In this document: positions 19,106-27,956 of the stretch, piece by piece
How the letters are laid out: each line of letters opens with the position of its first letter
Numbering within the stretch: the stretch's first letter is position 1
DNA from: Sphingopyxis sp.
GTDB lineage: Bacteria; Pseudomonadota; Alphaproteobacteria; Sphingomonadales; Sphingomonadaceae
Reading direction: 5' to 3'
Length of the DNA stretch: 64,000 nt
Assembly: GCA_017745175.1 (NCBI GenBank)
Contig: JAGHZY010000002.1
Coordinates: 44,043-108,042, forward strand
Program-made: the position numbers and the translations under genes
The notes under the pieces: model-generated
What the model was told of the DNA's origin: nothing
The model's input: the letters and a program-made list of their open reading frames with translations, nothing else
The model's database searches: none

Positions 19106-19522
19106 TCAGGCCGGGCCGACCAGCCGGTCGATCAGCGCCTGATCGGCATCGTGGATCCGGCATTCGCGCAGCAGGCCGTCGGCGATCGTATAGACGAGCA
19201 CGCGCTCGACCTCGACCGCCGCGTCGCTCCGGCCCAGTCGTTCGCGTGCGATGATCGCGCCGCAATGCAGCCCGGCCATGACATCGACGATCTCGAGAAG
19301 CTGCCGGTTGGTCCGCCGCGAGAAGTCGGCCAATACCGCGAGCGCGGCGCCCTTTCCGATATGGATACCCGATAGCGCATTGGCGCCGCCATAGTGCAGC
19401 GTGAAATCGTCGTGATAGAGCGCGGCGATCGCGGCCAGCTGGCCCGATTGCCACGCGGCCGCATAGGCGGTGAGGACCGATCGTACCCGGTCCCCGCTGC
19501 CCGCTGCCGCGTGATCGCTCAC
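19106..19522 (-). CDS. NTF2/SnoaL-like fold protein
   Basis: This 138-residue protein resembles SnoaL-like members of the NTF2 superfamily. An N-terminal helix ([20 protein letters not shown]) is followed by [16 protein letters not shown] and beta strands. These folds serve as small-molecule hydrolases, isomerases or binding proteins, so no substrate is assigned. The start is a GTG overlapping the yebC stop (GTGA). The upstream in-frame extension is yebC in another frame and was discarded. Confidence 0.7.
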   Translation of the reverse strand: MSDHAAAGSGDRVRSVLTAYAAAWQSGQLAAIAALYHDDFTLHYGGANALSGIHIGKGAALAVLADFSRRTNRQLLEIVDVMAGLHCGAIIARERLGRSDAAVEVERVLVYTIADGLLRECRIHDADQALIDRLVGPA

Positions 19523-20265
19523 CCCAGTTTTTCCATCACCGCGTCGGGGATATCGTAATTGCCCCAGACGGTCTGGACGTCGTCGTCGTCGTCGAGCGTG
19601 TCGATCAGCTTGAACAGCGTCTGCGCGATCGCCTCGTCGGACACTTCGCTCTTCAGCGTCGGGCGCCATGCGAGCTTCACGCCCTCGGCCTCGCCGAGCT
19701 TGCCCTCGAGCGCCTTGGCGACTTCGTGAAGGCTGTCGACGCTGGTCCAGATGTCGTGGCCGTCCTCGGACGATTCGACGTCGTCGGCGCCCGCGTCGAG
19801 CGCGGCTTCGAACACCGTGTCGGCGTCGCCGGCGCCGGCGGCATAGCTGATCATGCCGAGACGGTCGAAGCCGTGGCTGACGCTGCCCGAGGTGCCGAGA
19901 TTGCCGCCGTTCTTGCTGAACGCGGTGCGGACGTTGGTCGCGGTCCGGTTGCGATTGTCGGTCAGGGCCTCGACGATCAGCGAGACGCCGCCGGGACCAT
20001 AGCCTTCGTAACGGATTTCCTCGTAATTCTCACCGTCGCCCCCCGCGGCCTTGTCGATCGCGCGCTGGATATTGTCCTTGGGCATCGACTGTGCCTTGGC
20101 GGCGTTGACGGCGGCGCGCAGGCGCGCGTTCGCGTCGGGATCGGGCAGGCCCATCTTCGCCGCGACGGTGATTTCGCGGCTGAGCTTCGAAAAGAGGCTG
20201 CTGCGCTTTTTGTCCTGCGCACCCTTGCGGTGCATGATGTTCTTGAATTTACTATGGCCGGCCAC
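19519..20265 (-). CDS. yebC: YebC/PmpR family protein (TACO1-like)
   Basis: This 248-residue, three-domain protein begins [20 protein letters not shown], the invariant YebC N-terminus. It also has the [21 protein letters not shown] motif and an acidic C-terminus. The family has been described as DNA-binding regulators and, for some members, as ribosome-associated factors that ease translation of proline stretches. Its place ahead of ruvC is conserved in many proteobacteria. Confidence 0.95.
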   Translation of the reverse strand: MAGHSKFKNIMHRKGAQDKKRSSLFSKLSREITVAAKMGLPDPDANARLRAAVNAAKAQSMPKDNIQRAIDKAAGGDGENYEEIRYEGYGPGGVSLIVEALTDNRNRTATNVRTAFSKNGGNLGTSGSVSHGFDRLGMISYAAGAGDADTVFEAALDAGADDVESSEDGHDIWTSVDSLHEVAKALEGKLGEAEGVKLAWRPTLKSEVSDEAIAQTLFKLIDTLDDDDDVQTVWGNYDIPDAVMEKLG

Positions 20266-20320
20266 GGCCTACCTCCATCGAAACGGGAAATGTGGCGCCG
20301 CCCTAGCGTGCCAGACCGGT

Positions 20321-20638
20321 TCAGACAACCACGGCGGTTCCCGAGGCGCTGACCATCAGCATCGAGCCGTTCTGGCCGAGCACCTCATAGTCGAGGTCGA
20401 CGCCGATCACGGCGTTGCCGCCAAGGCGCGCAGCCTCGGCTTCCATCTCGGCGATCGCTTCCTTGCGTGCGCGGGCGAGGACATCCTCATATTTGCCCGA
20501 GCGGCCGCCGACGATGTCGGTGATCGACGCGAACAGGTCGCGGAACAGGTTGGCGCCGACGATCACCTCGCCGGTGACGATGCCCAGATATTCGCGGACC
20601 GGACGGCCCTCGACATTGTTGGTCGTGGTACTGAACAT
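20321..20638 (-). CDS. YbjQ family (DUF74) protein
   Basis: This 105-residue protein has the YbjQ/DUF74 pattern: [19 protein letters not shown], then [31 protein letters not shown]. It forms small pentameric beta assemblies in known structures and is sometimes labelled heavy-metal-binding, but its function is not established. The ATG at 20638 is preferred over the GTG six bases upstream because AGGAGA is well placed for it. Confidence 0.85.
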   Translation of the reverse strand: MFSTTTNNVEGRPVREYLGIVTGEVIVGANLFRDLFASITDIVGGRSGKYEDVLARARKEAIAEMEAEAARLGGNAVIGVDLDYEVLGQNGSMLMVSASGTAVVV

Positions 20639-20670
20639 CGTCACTCTCCTGTCAGTTGGCGGGGTTTGCG

Positions 20671-20913
20671 TCAGTCGATTCCGAGCGCCGATTTATAGAC
20701 GTCGAGGATCGCTTCCATTTCCTTGCGGTCATGGACCGGCAGTTTGCGCAGGCGGACGATCTGGCGCATGATCTTCGGGTCGTAACCCTGTGATTTCGCT
20801 TCGTTATAGGTGTCGCGGATATCGTCGGCGATGCCCTTCTTTTCTTCTTCCAGACGCTCGATGCGCTCGATGAAAAGACGCAGCTGTTCGTCGGACACGG
20901 TGGCTTCGCTCAT
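20671..20913 (-). CDS. gapR: GapR-like nucleoid-associated protein (DUF2312)
   Basis: This 80-residue protein matches the GapR/DUF2312 family of alphaproteobacteria, with [18 protein letters not shown], then [18 protein letters not shown] and a C-terminal LDVYKSALG. GapR proteins clamp overtwisted AT-rich DNA ahead of replication and transcription machinery and are essential or important in Caulobacter. The small, charged, helical composition fits. It is transcribed between the DUF1244 gene and ybjQ. Confidence 0.88.
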   Translation of the reverse strand: MSEATVSDEQLRLFIERIERLEEEKKGIADDIRDTYNEAKSQGYDPKIMRQIVRLRKLPVHDRKEMEAILDVYKSALGID

Positions 20914-20977
20914 TTTATACTCCGCTCAGATTGGATGATTGCGTGGCGAGAATCGCCTCGGCGCCCGATTAGCGGCG

Positions 20978-21298
20978 TCAGGGATTCTTCGCCATGCTTT
21001 CTTCCATCCGCGCGAGCTGTTCCGGGGTGGCGGCGACGTGGAAGCGCGCTTTCCACTCGGCGGTCGGCATGCCGTGGACGATCGCGCGGCCGGCTTCCTT
21101 GTCCATGCTTCCCGCTTCGGCGATCCAGTCGCCGAGGCAGTTGCGGCAAAATCCGGCGAGGCCCATCATGTCGATGTTCGCGGCGTCGCTGCGGTGCCGG
21201 AGCAGGCGGACGAGGCGGCGGAACGCCGCGGCGGCAACCGCATCGTCGAGGCTATCGAGGGCATCGTTATCCGCTGTCTGATCGTCGCTGCAGGACAT
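20978..21298 (-). CDS. DUF1244 family protein
   Basis: This 106-residue protein has the central motif NIDMMGLAGFCRNCLGDWI, with conserved FCRNC cysteines, typical of DUF1244. That is a small helical family of unknown function common in proteobacteria. The length and start are normal for the family. It lies 64 bp upstream of gapR on the same strand and is divergent from pyk. Confidence 0.8.
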   Translation of the reverse strand: MSCSDDQTADNDALDSLDDAVAAAAFRRLVRLLRHRSDAANIDMMGLAGFCRNCLGDWIAEAGSMDKEAGRAIVHGMPTAEWKARFHVAATPEQLARMEESMAKNP

Positions 21299-21393
21299 GG
21301 TTCCTCCGTTGAATGATTGAATAGCTATACGGCGGTTGCCTTCGTATCATCAAGGCGGCATTGCCCTAGCATCCCCCAGTCATCGGAGCATTT

Positions 21394-22848
21394 GTGGTTC
21401 AGAGCTTTACCCCCCGCCAGCGCAAGGTCCGTATTCTCGCGACCCTTGGCCCCGCCAGCGCCAATGCGGAAATGATCGCCGAACTGCACCGCGCGGGCGC
21501 CGACGCGTTTCGCGTCAATATGAGTCACGGCGACCATGCCGGCCACGCGAAGGTGATCGCCGCGATCCGCGCGCTCGAGAAGGATACGGGGCGTCCGACG
21601 ACGATCCTCGTCGACCTGCAGGGGCCGAAGCTGCGCGTCGGGACGTTCAGCGACGGTCCTGCCGAGCTGGCGAAAGGCGCGTCTTTCGCCCTCGATACCG
21701 ACAAGGCGCCGGGCGATGCGAACCGTGTCCATCTGCCGCACCCCGAACTTTTCGCGGCGCTCGAGCCCGATACGCGCCTGCTGATCGATGACGGCAAGCT
21801 GGTGCTGCGCGTCAGGAGCGTTTCGCCCGACCGCATCGAGACGATCGTCGAAGTCGGCGGCAAGATTTCGGACCGCAAGGGTGTCAACGTCCCCGACGTC
21901 GTCGTGCCGCTCGCTGCGCTCACCGAAAAGGACCGCAAGGACCTTGCCTTTGCGCTCGAACAGCATGTCGACTGGATCGCGCTGTCGTTCGTGCAACGGC
22001 CCGAGGACGTCGCCGAGGCGCGGCGCCTGATCGGCGGCAAGGCGGCGCTGCTCGTGAAGTTCGAAAAACCGTCAGGCGTGCAGCGGATCGAGGAAATCCT
22101 CGAGCTCGCCGACGCGGCGATGGTCGCGCGCGGCGACCTCGGCGTCGAACTGCCGCCCGAGGCGGTACCGCCGCTCCAGAAAAGGATCGTCGCGACGGCG
22201 CGGCGCATGGGCAAGCCGGTCGTTGTCGCGACGCAGATGCTCGAATCGATGATCGTCTCGCCGTCGCCGACGCGCGCCGAAGTTAGCGATGTTGCCACGG
22301 CGGTGTACGACGGGGCCGACGCGATCATGCTGTCGGCCGAGACTGCAGCGGGCGCCTGGCCGGTCGAAGCTGTCACCATGATGGATTCGATCGCGCGCTC
22401 GGTCGAAAGCGATCCCGATTATTATCGCCGCCTGCATTTCACCGAGACGGCGCCCGACGCGACGACCGCCGATGCGCTCGCCGAGGCGGCGGGCACAATC
22501 ATCCAGACGATCGCCGCCGACGCGATCATCTGTTTCACCGCGTCGGGTTCGACCGCGCGCCGGGTCGCGCGCGAACGTCCGGGTGCGCCGCTGCTCGTGC
22601 TGACGCCGAAGCGCGAGGCGGCACGGCGCATGGGGCTTCTGTGGGGCGCGCATGCGGTGCCGACCAAGGACATCGGCAGTTTCGAGGAGATGATCGCCAA
22701 GGGCAAGCGCATGGCGCTGCGCCATGGCATCTGCAAGGCGGGCGCCAAGCTCGTCATGATGGCGGGCGTCCCGTTCGGCACGCCGGGGTCGACGAACGTC
22801 CTGCATGTGGCGACGCTGACGGGCGACGAACTGCGCGGGTATAGTTGA
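21394..22848 (+). CDS. pyk: Pyruvate kinase
   Basis: This 484-residue cytoplasmic enzyme transfers phosphate from phosphoenolpyruvate to ADP at the end of glycolysis. It has the motifs KVRILATLGPAS, FRVNMSHGDH, VDLQGPKLRVG and LVKFEKPSG (catalytic Lys region). ARGDLGVELP and the regulatory C-terminal domain follow. The start is GTG at 21394, since no in-frame ATG near it would preserve the conserved N-terminus. A hairpin lies 29 bp after the stop. Confidence 0.96.
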   Translation: MVQSFTPRQRKVRILATLGPASANAEMIAELHRAGADAFRVNMSHGDHAGHAKVIAAIRALEKDTGRPTTILVDLQGPKLRVGTFSDGPAELAKGASFALDTDKAPGDANRVHLPHPELFAALEPDTRLLIDDGKLVLRVRSVSPDRIETIVEVGGKISDRKGVNVPDVVVPLAALTEKDRKDLAFALEQHVDWIALSFVQRPEDVAEARRLIGGKAALLVKFEKPSGVQRIEEILELADAAMVARGDLGVELPPEAVPPLQKRIVATARRMGKPVVVATQMLESMIVSPSPTRAEVSDVATAVYDGADAIMLSAETAAGAWPVEAVTMMDSIARSVESDPDYYRRLHFTETAPDATTADALAEAAGTIIQTIAADAIICFTASGSTARRVARERPGAPLLVLTPKREAARRMGLLWGAHAVPTKDIGSFEEMIAKGKRMALRHGICKAGAKLVMMAGVPFGTPGSTNVLHVATLTGDELRGYS

Positions 22849-22876
22849 GCAGAGCTTTCGGCTCGCACCTTATCCC

Positions 22877-22900
22877 TCATCCCGGTTTTCGCCGGGATGA
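22877..22900. repeat. Perfect hairpin downstream of pyk
   Basis: TCATCCCGG and CCGGGATGA form perfect 9-bp arms around a six-base loop. The core resembles the dispersed CCCGG-type palindromes at 18557 and 50651. No T-run follows, so it may be a repeat element or a Rho-independent-like end without a U tract. The 277 bp between pyk and bpt hold nothing else that is clear apart from two GATTCAGAT(C/A)-like direct repeats near 22972-23002. Confidence 0.55.
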
Positions 22901-23125
22901 CGAACCCAAAGAGTGGCAGCGGCGACCTTGACGAGCGCATTTTGATTCAGTCCGGCACAAAAGTTACCGATCGATTCAGATAATTTTCGGGTTGATTCAG
23001 ATCGGGACGGACTAAAATGGTAAATGCGCTTTGCACCATTGACGCTGCGCGGCATAGTTGGTGGAAGAAGCGCGTCGGACCCGCGTCGAGGGGCTCCGCA
23101 TCGCCATTCCGGAGGTTCAATCCGC

Positions 23126-23899
23126 GTGTCCGCACCGTTCCGTTTTCCGCGCTTTTTCGTGACGAGCCCGGCGCCTTGCCCCTATCTTGAGGGCAAGACC
23201 GAGCGAAAGGTCTTCACCGAGTTGAACGGCAACACGGCGAACGAACTGAACGACGCGCTCGGCCGCATCGGGTTCCGCCGCAGCCAGTCGGTCGCCTATC
23301 GCCCGAGCTGCGCCGACTGTTCGGCCTGCGTGTCGGTGCGTGTCTGCGCGAGTGAATTCACGCCCAGCAGCTCGCAGAAGCGCAACCTGCGCCGCAACGG
23401 CGATCTTGTTGCCACCGCGTGCAAGCCGTGGGCGACCGAGGAACAATATGCATTGCTGCGCTCATACCTCGCCTCGCGCCATCCCGATGGCGGCATGGCC
23501 GACATGGACGAGCAGGATTTCGCCGACATGGTCGAACAGACGCCGGTCGATTCCTATATGATCGAATATCGCGAGCCGACGGCCAATGGCAGCAAGGGCC
23601 GCCTCGTCGGCTGCTGTCTGACCGACCGGCAGGGCGACGGGTTGTCGATGATCTACAGCTTCTTCGATGCGCATCATCCCATGCGCGAGGGGCTTGGCAC
23701 CTACATCATCGCCGATCATGTCCAGCGCGCGGCGCGTGCCGGGTTGCCCTATGTCTATCTCGGCTACTGGATCGAGGGTTCGACGCGCATGGCGTACAAG
23801 GCGCGCTTTCGTCCGCTCGAAAAGCTCGGCCCCGATGGCTGGTCGCGCTTCGAGCCGACCCAGTCCGAGCGCATCGCGGCGATGTTTGAACTTGCCTGA
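23126..23899 (+). CDS. bpt: Aspartate/glutamate leucyltransferase (Bpt)
   Basis: This 257-residue aminoacyl-tRNA-protein transferase belongs to the N-degron pathway. Enzymes of this type attach leucine to N-terminal Asp or Glu so that ClpS/ClpAP degrades the protein. N-terminal motifs [16 protein letters not shown] and [13 protein letters not shown] give the conserved cysteines. The C-terminal GNAT-like half has [17 protein letters not shown]. The GTG at 23126 is preferred because GGAGG lies 11 bp upstream; the frame also contains an upstream ATG (23024) giving an atypical extension. Confidence 0.92.
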   Translation: MSAPFRFPRFFVTSPAPCPYLEGKTERKVFTELNGNTANELNDALGRIGFRRSQSVAYRPSCADCSACVSVRVCASEFTPSSSQKRNLRRNGDLVATACKPWATEEQYALLRSYLASRHPDGGMADMDEQDFADMVEQTPVDSYMIEYREPTANGSKGRLVGCCLTDRQGDGLSMIYSFFDAHHPMREGLGTYIIADHVQRAARAGLPYVYLGYWIEGSTRMAYKARFRPLEKLGPDGWSRFEPTQSERIAAMFELA

Positions 23900-23984
23900 G
23901 GCCGAAAGGTTCGGGGGCCGTTGACGCCGGGCCTGCAACAGGCCATTGAATGCGAAGGGAATTTCGGGGCGGGGAACAGAGGAG

Positions 23985-24380
23985 ATGGCTTTGTTCCGAC
24001 ATCATGGCGCCGTGAAATTCCTGCTTCCCGCTCTTGCTGCCAGCTTTGCCCTTGCCGGTGCGCCATCGGCCGCGCAGCCGCGACAGGGTACCGGAACGCG
24101 TGACGGCGCATCGATCAATGGCGTCGATCAGGCGACCGAGATCGACTGTCAGGGGCGCCCCGCGGAAGTGTCGGGTTCGGGCAATCGCATCAACTTCGTC
24201 GGGGACTGTCCCAACCTTACGGTCAACGGCGTCGACAACCAGATCGGCATCCTCCTGCCGCCCGGCGCCGACCTTCGCGTTTCGGGCGTGGACAATGTCG
24301 TGACGTGGCAGGTCCGCGGGAAGGGCAAGCCGCGCATTTCGGTTCAGGGCGTCGATAATCAGGTGCGACCTTCGCGTTAG
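23985..24380 (+). CDS. Secreted DUF3060-like protein
   Basis: This 131-residue protein has an N-terminal signal peptide ending near APSAAQ. Repeating short motifs follow: INGVDQ, VNGVDNQ, SGVDNV, QGVDNQ, spaced by about 22 residues. That pattern is typical of DUF3060-like beta-stranded secreted proteins. A disulfide may form between the two mature cysteines. Its function is unknown. The start could instead be GTG at 24012, which still leaves a signal sequence. The 249 bp from here to 24630 show no gene or terminator. Confidence 0.65.
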   Translation: MALFRHHGAVKFLLPALAASFALAGAPSAAQPRQGTGTRDGASINGVDQATEIDCQGRPAEVSGSGNRINFVGDCPNLTVNGVDNQIGILLPPGADLRVSGVDNVVTWQVRGKGKPRISVQGVDNQVRPSR

Positions 24381-24629
24381 CGAAAGGCGCGCCGACGCCC
24401 CATATCCGGCAAGTTGCGAACGTCTCGCAACGGCCGATTTCTCGCCTCCACCGGTTGACCTTGGCTCGCTTTCAAGGGCATAGCTTTGCATCCAGGACAT
24501 AAGTCCGGGTCGCATCCGTTATGAAATCGCCGGGGGGCTGGCGAGAGGGGGAAGGGTGCCCGTGCGCGAGTTCGTCAGCATCACGGCCAGCGACAGGGCG
24601 GGCGGCTTTCGCCGCGCGATGATGCGCGC

Positions 24630-27065
24630 ATGAGCGAGCCGGTCAAGGTTGCGATCATCGGTTCGGGTCCCGCGGGGCTCAGCGCGGCGTCGCGCGCCGC
24701 GCAGCTCGGTCTCAGCCATATATTGCTCGAAAAGACCGACCACCTCTCCGACACGATCTTCAAATATCAGAAGGGCAAACGCGTGCTCGCGACGCCCGAG
24801 CGGCTCGACCTGCGCTCCGACTGCCGCTTTGCCGAGGGCGCGCGCGAATATATCCTCGGCAATTGGGACGAGGATGCGGCGAACAACAAGGTCAATGTCG
24901 CCTATCACGCCGACGTGGCCGAGGTGACGGGCGCGAAGGGCGCGTTCGAGATCAGGACCGCCAGGGGCGACGTCTACACGGCCGAGAATATCGTGCTGGC
25001 GATCGGCACACAGGGCAACCCGAACCGGATGCGCTGCGAAGGCGCCGACCTGCCGCACATCATCTATCAGGTCGACGATCCCGAGGATTTCAAGGACAAG
25101 CATATCACTGTCGTCGGGTCGGGCGACGCAGGGATCGAGAATGCGCTCGGGGTCGCCGAGGAGGCGCTGGAAAACACCGTCACGATCCTCAATCGCTCGA
25201 AGGATTTCGCGCGCGCCAAGGCCAAGAATGTCTCCGACATGATGGAGGCGGGCGAAAACGGCTTCATGTCGATCCTTACCGAGACGCAGCCGAAGAAGGT
25301 CGAACCCGGCTGGCTGACGCTCGAGACGCCGACCGGCGAGGAGCGGATCGAGTGCGACGTGATCGTCGCGCGGCTCGGCTCGGTCGCCCCGCGGGCTTTT
25401 GTCGAATCGATGGGAATCGAATTCACCGGCCCCGATCGCGAAGCCTTTCCGAAGCTGTCGCCGACCTTCGAGACGACCGTGCCCGGCATCTACGTCATCG
25501 GCGCGCTCGCGGGTTACCCGCTGATCAAGCATTGCATGAACCAGGGCTATGACGTCGTCGAGTTCCTCAACGGCAACAAGGCGCTGACCCCGGCCGACGA
25601 AAAGGATCTGGCGGCGATTTTCGAAAAGCTGCCGCAGAAGAAACCGGTCGGCGAGTGGCTCGAGTTCCTGCGCAAGCGCATCCGCATCTTTGCCGACGTC
25701 TCGCCGCTGCAGATGCGCGAGTTCATGCTCGATTCGAAGGTCGCCTTTTATCGCGAGGGCGACATCGTGTTCGAAAAAGGCGAGCCGGGCTCATCGCTGT
25801 TCGCGATCGCCGATGGCCATGCGATCGTCGAGGTCGGTCCCGACATCAGCGTACCGATCGAACAGGGATCGATCTTCGGCGAAGTCGGCCTGATCTCGGG
25901 TCGCAAGCGCGGCGCGACGATCCGCGCCGGCGAGGACAGCATCTTCGTCGAGGTATCGCGCACCGCGGCGCTCAAGCTGATGGCGGCGGTGCCGGGTGCC
26001 AAGCGCGTGATCAACCGCATTTCGCTCGAACGCCAGCTGCTGCAGATATTCAAGGGCGGGCTGACGGTCGAGGATCTCGAACCGATCGTCGAGGATCCGG
26101 CGATCGAACGCGTTCCCGCGGGCAAGGTGGTGCTTGCCGAGGGGGACGAGGGCGACGACGTCTATGTGATCCGTTCGGGATCGATGGTCGTCGAGAAGGA
26201 TATCGGCGGCAAACCGATCTTTCTTCGCTATCTGCCCGCGGGCAGCTTCTTCGGCGAAATGGCGGTACTCAGCGGCGCGCCGCGCAACGCGACGGTGAAG
26301 GCCGCGGTCGCGAGCGAAGTGATCCGGCTGAAAGGCGAGGAATTCAAGGCGATGCTCGCCAGGCGGCCGCAGGTGCGCGAGGCGACCGAGGCCGCGGTCG
26401 CCGAGCGTGCGGCGATGAACAGCTTCATCGAATCGCGCAAGGCGACCTATTCGAGCGCGGTCGACCTTTATTCGGACACTGCGAGCTTCATCATGAAGGA
26501 GGGGCTCGGCGAGGCGACCGACGCGCTGCTGATCGACGAGAATCTGTGCGTCGGCTGCGACAATTGCGAAAAGGCATGCGCCGACAGCCATGAAGGTCTG
26601 TCGCGGCTCGACCGCGAGGCGGGCAAGACCTTCGCGCATCTGCATGTGCCGACAAGCTGCCGCCACTGCGAGCATCCGCACTGCATGGCCGATTGCCCGC
26701 CGAACGTGATCCACCGCGGTCCCGATGGCGAAGTGTTCATGGAACCGGGCTGCATCGGCTGCGGCAATTGCATGCGCAACTGCCCTTATGGCGTGATCCG
26801 CATGGAAGCGGCGCCGCCGCCGAAGCCGAGCCTGCTGCGCTGGCTTCTCACCGGCTTTGGTCCCGGCCCGGGCGAACCCTCGCCCAAATGGACGAAGAAG
26901 CAATTGGGCGACGAGAAGCCCAAGAAGATCGCGGTCAAATGCGACATGTGCAAAGGCATCGCCGGCGGCCCCGCGTGCGTGCGCGCCTGCCCGACGGGCG
27001 CCGCGATCCGCGTCTCGCCCGAGGAATTCCTGTCGATCGCACGGCTCGACGAGGATACCGACTGA
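24630..27065 (+). CDS. FAD/NAD(P) oxidoreductase fused to two cyclic-nucleotide domains and a four-cluster ferredoxin domain
   Basis: This 811-residue cytoplasmic protein has three recognisable parts. Residues 1-325 are a thioredoxin-reductase-like flavoprotein with GSGPAG at 11-16 and a second nucleotide-binding site VVGSGDAGIEN at 161-171. No CxxC redox pair is visible there. Residues 355-460 and 485-585 are two cyclic-nucleotide-binding domains with FGEVG(416-420)...RGAT and FGEMA(541-545)...RNAT cassettes. Residues 635-800 hold 16 cysteines in the DmsB/HybA arrangement (C640/643/646/650; C677/680/685/689; C708/711/714/718; C771/774/783/787), predicting four [4Fe-4S] clusters. It overlaps the next gene by 1 bp. 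It probably moves electrons from NAD(P)H to the membrane partner under cNMP control; this role is inferred. Confidence 0.85.
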   Translation: MSEPVKVAIIGSGPAGLSAASRAAQLGLSHILLEKTDHLSDTIFKYQKGKRVLATPERLDLRSDCRFAEGAREYILGNWDEDAANNKVNVAYHADVAEVTGAKGAFEIRTARGDVYTAENIVLAIGTQGNPNRMRCEGADLPHIIYQVDDPEDFKDKHITVVGSGDAGIENALGVAEEALENTVTILNRSKDFARAKAKNVSDMMEAGENGFMSILTETQPKKVEPGWLTLETPTGEERIECDVIVARLGSVAPRAFVESMGIEFTGPDREAFPKLSPTFETTVPGIYVIGALAGYPLIKHCMNQGYDVVEFLNGNKALTPADEKDLAAIFEKLPQKKPVGEWLEFLRKRIRIFADVSPLQMREFMLDSKVAFYREGDIVFEKGEPGSSLFAIADGHAIVEVGPDISVPIEQGSIFGEVGLISGRKRGATIRAGEDSIFVEVSRTAALKLMAAVPGAKRVINRISLERQLLQIFKGGLTVEDLEPIVEDPAIERVPAGKVVLAEGDEGDDVYVIRSGSMVVEKDIGGKPIFLRYLPAGSFFGEMAVLSGAPRNATVKAAVASEVIRLKGEEFKAMLARRPQVREATEAAVAERAAMNSFIESRKATYSSAVDLYSDTASFIMKEGLGEATDALLIDENLCVGCDNCEKACADSHEGLSRLDREAGKTFAHLHVPTSCRHCEHPHCMADCPPNVIHRGPDGEVFMEPGCIGCGNCMRNCPYGVIRMEAAPPPKPSLLRWLLTGFGPGPGEPSPKWTKKQLGDEKPKKIAVKCDMCKGIAGGPACVRACPTGAAIRVSPEEFLSIARLDEDTD

Positions 27066-27946
27066 TGGCTTCGCTTTTTCAGCGCCGCCGGTCGAAGGCA
27101 ACGCAGGTTGAACGCGTCCGCGAGCGGCGGCACGAGGGTTTCCTGCGCTATGCTGGCTTTCGCTGGGCGAAGATTTCGGGCGGGCTCTGCCTGCTCGTCA
27201 TCGTCTCCTATGCGCTGGTCGACGTGACCCCGCGACACAATGGCGGCAGCTGGTACGGCTATACGCTCGGCACGATCGGCGCGGCGCTGATCCTCTGGCT
27301 CACCGCCCTCGGTTATCGCAAGCGCAAGATGACGAGCGATCACTGGTCACTGAAGGCGTGGACGTCGGCGCATGTCTATCTGGGCCTCAGCCTGATCGTC
27401 GTCGGGACCTGGCACACCGGATTCCAGCTCGGCTGGAACGTCCACACGCTGGCGTGGGTGCTGATGATGCTCGTGATCCTGTCGGGGCTCTATGGCGTGA
27501 TCGTCTATGCGACCTTGCCCGCGGCGCTGTCGAACAATCGCGACGAGATGACGCAGATGCAGATGCTCGAGGCGATCCGTGCGTTCGACCGGCAATTGCA
27601 CAGCGCGGCGCAGCCGCTGACGCCGGCGGATACCGCGCCTGTACTTGCGGCGCTCGACGAGGACCCGTTCGCGGGCGGCATCGGGGCACGAATGTCGGGG
27701 CGGTACCCGAATTGCGCGACCGCGGCGGCGCTGCGCACGCTGTCGGTCTCGAACGGCAGCGACCGCGAGGCGCGCGAGAAGGTGGTCGGGCTGCTCAAGC
27801 AGAAGGAGGCGGCGCTCGCGCGTTTGCGCAAGCACCTCAAGATCCGGGCGCTGCTCGAAATCTGGCTCTATGTGCATGTGCCGCTGACCTTTGCGTTGAT
27901 CGCGGCGCTGTCGGCGCACATCATCAGCGTCTTCTTCTACTGGTGA
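27065..27946 (+). CDS. Five-helix membrane protein with two H-x13-H pairs, predicted dihaem cytochrome b
   Basis: This 293-residue protein has predicted helices at about 34-54, 63-84, 102-124, 126-150 and 265-290, with a 110-residue cytoplasmic loop rich in Glu, Lys and Arg. Helix 3 carries H103 and H117, and helix 5 carries H271 and H285. Both pairs are spaced 14 apart, the pattern by which transmembrane b-type cytochromes and ferric reductases hold two stacked haems. With positive charges placing the N-terminus inside, H103/H271 face the cytoplasm and H117/H285 the periplasm. The start ATG shares a base with the preceding stop (TGATG). No family name is recognised; the haem assignment is inference. 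Confidence 0.75.
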   Translation: MASLFQRRRSKATQVERVRERRHEGFLRYAGFRWAKISGGLCLLVIVSYALVDVTPRHNGGSWYGYTLGTIGAALILWLTALGYRKRKMTSDHWSLKAWTSAHVYLGLSLIVVGTWHTGFQLGWNVHTLAWVLMMLVILSGLYGVIVYATLPAALSNNRDEMTQMQMLEAIRAFDRQLHSAAQPLTPADTAPVLAALDEDPFAGGIGARMSGRYPNCATAAALRTLSVSNGSDREAREKVVGLLKQKEAALARLRKHLKIRALLEIWLYVHVPLTFALIAALSAHIISVFFYW

Positions 27947-27956
27947 GGCGGGGACG

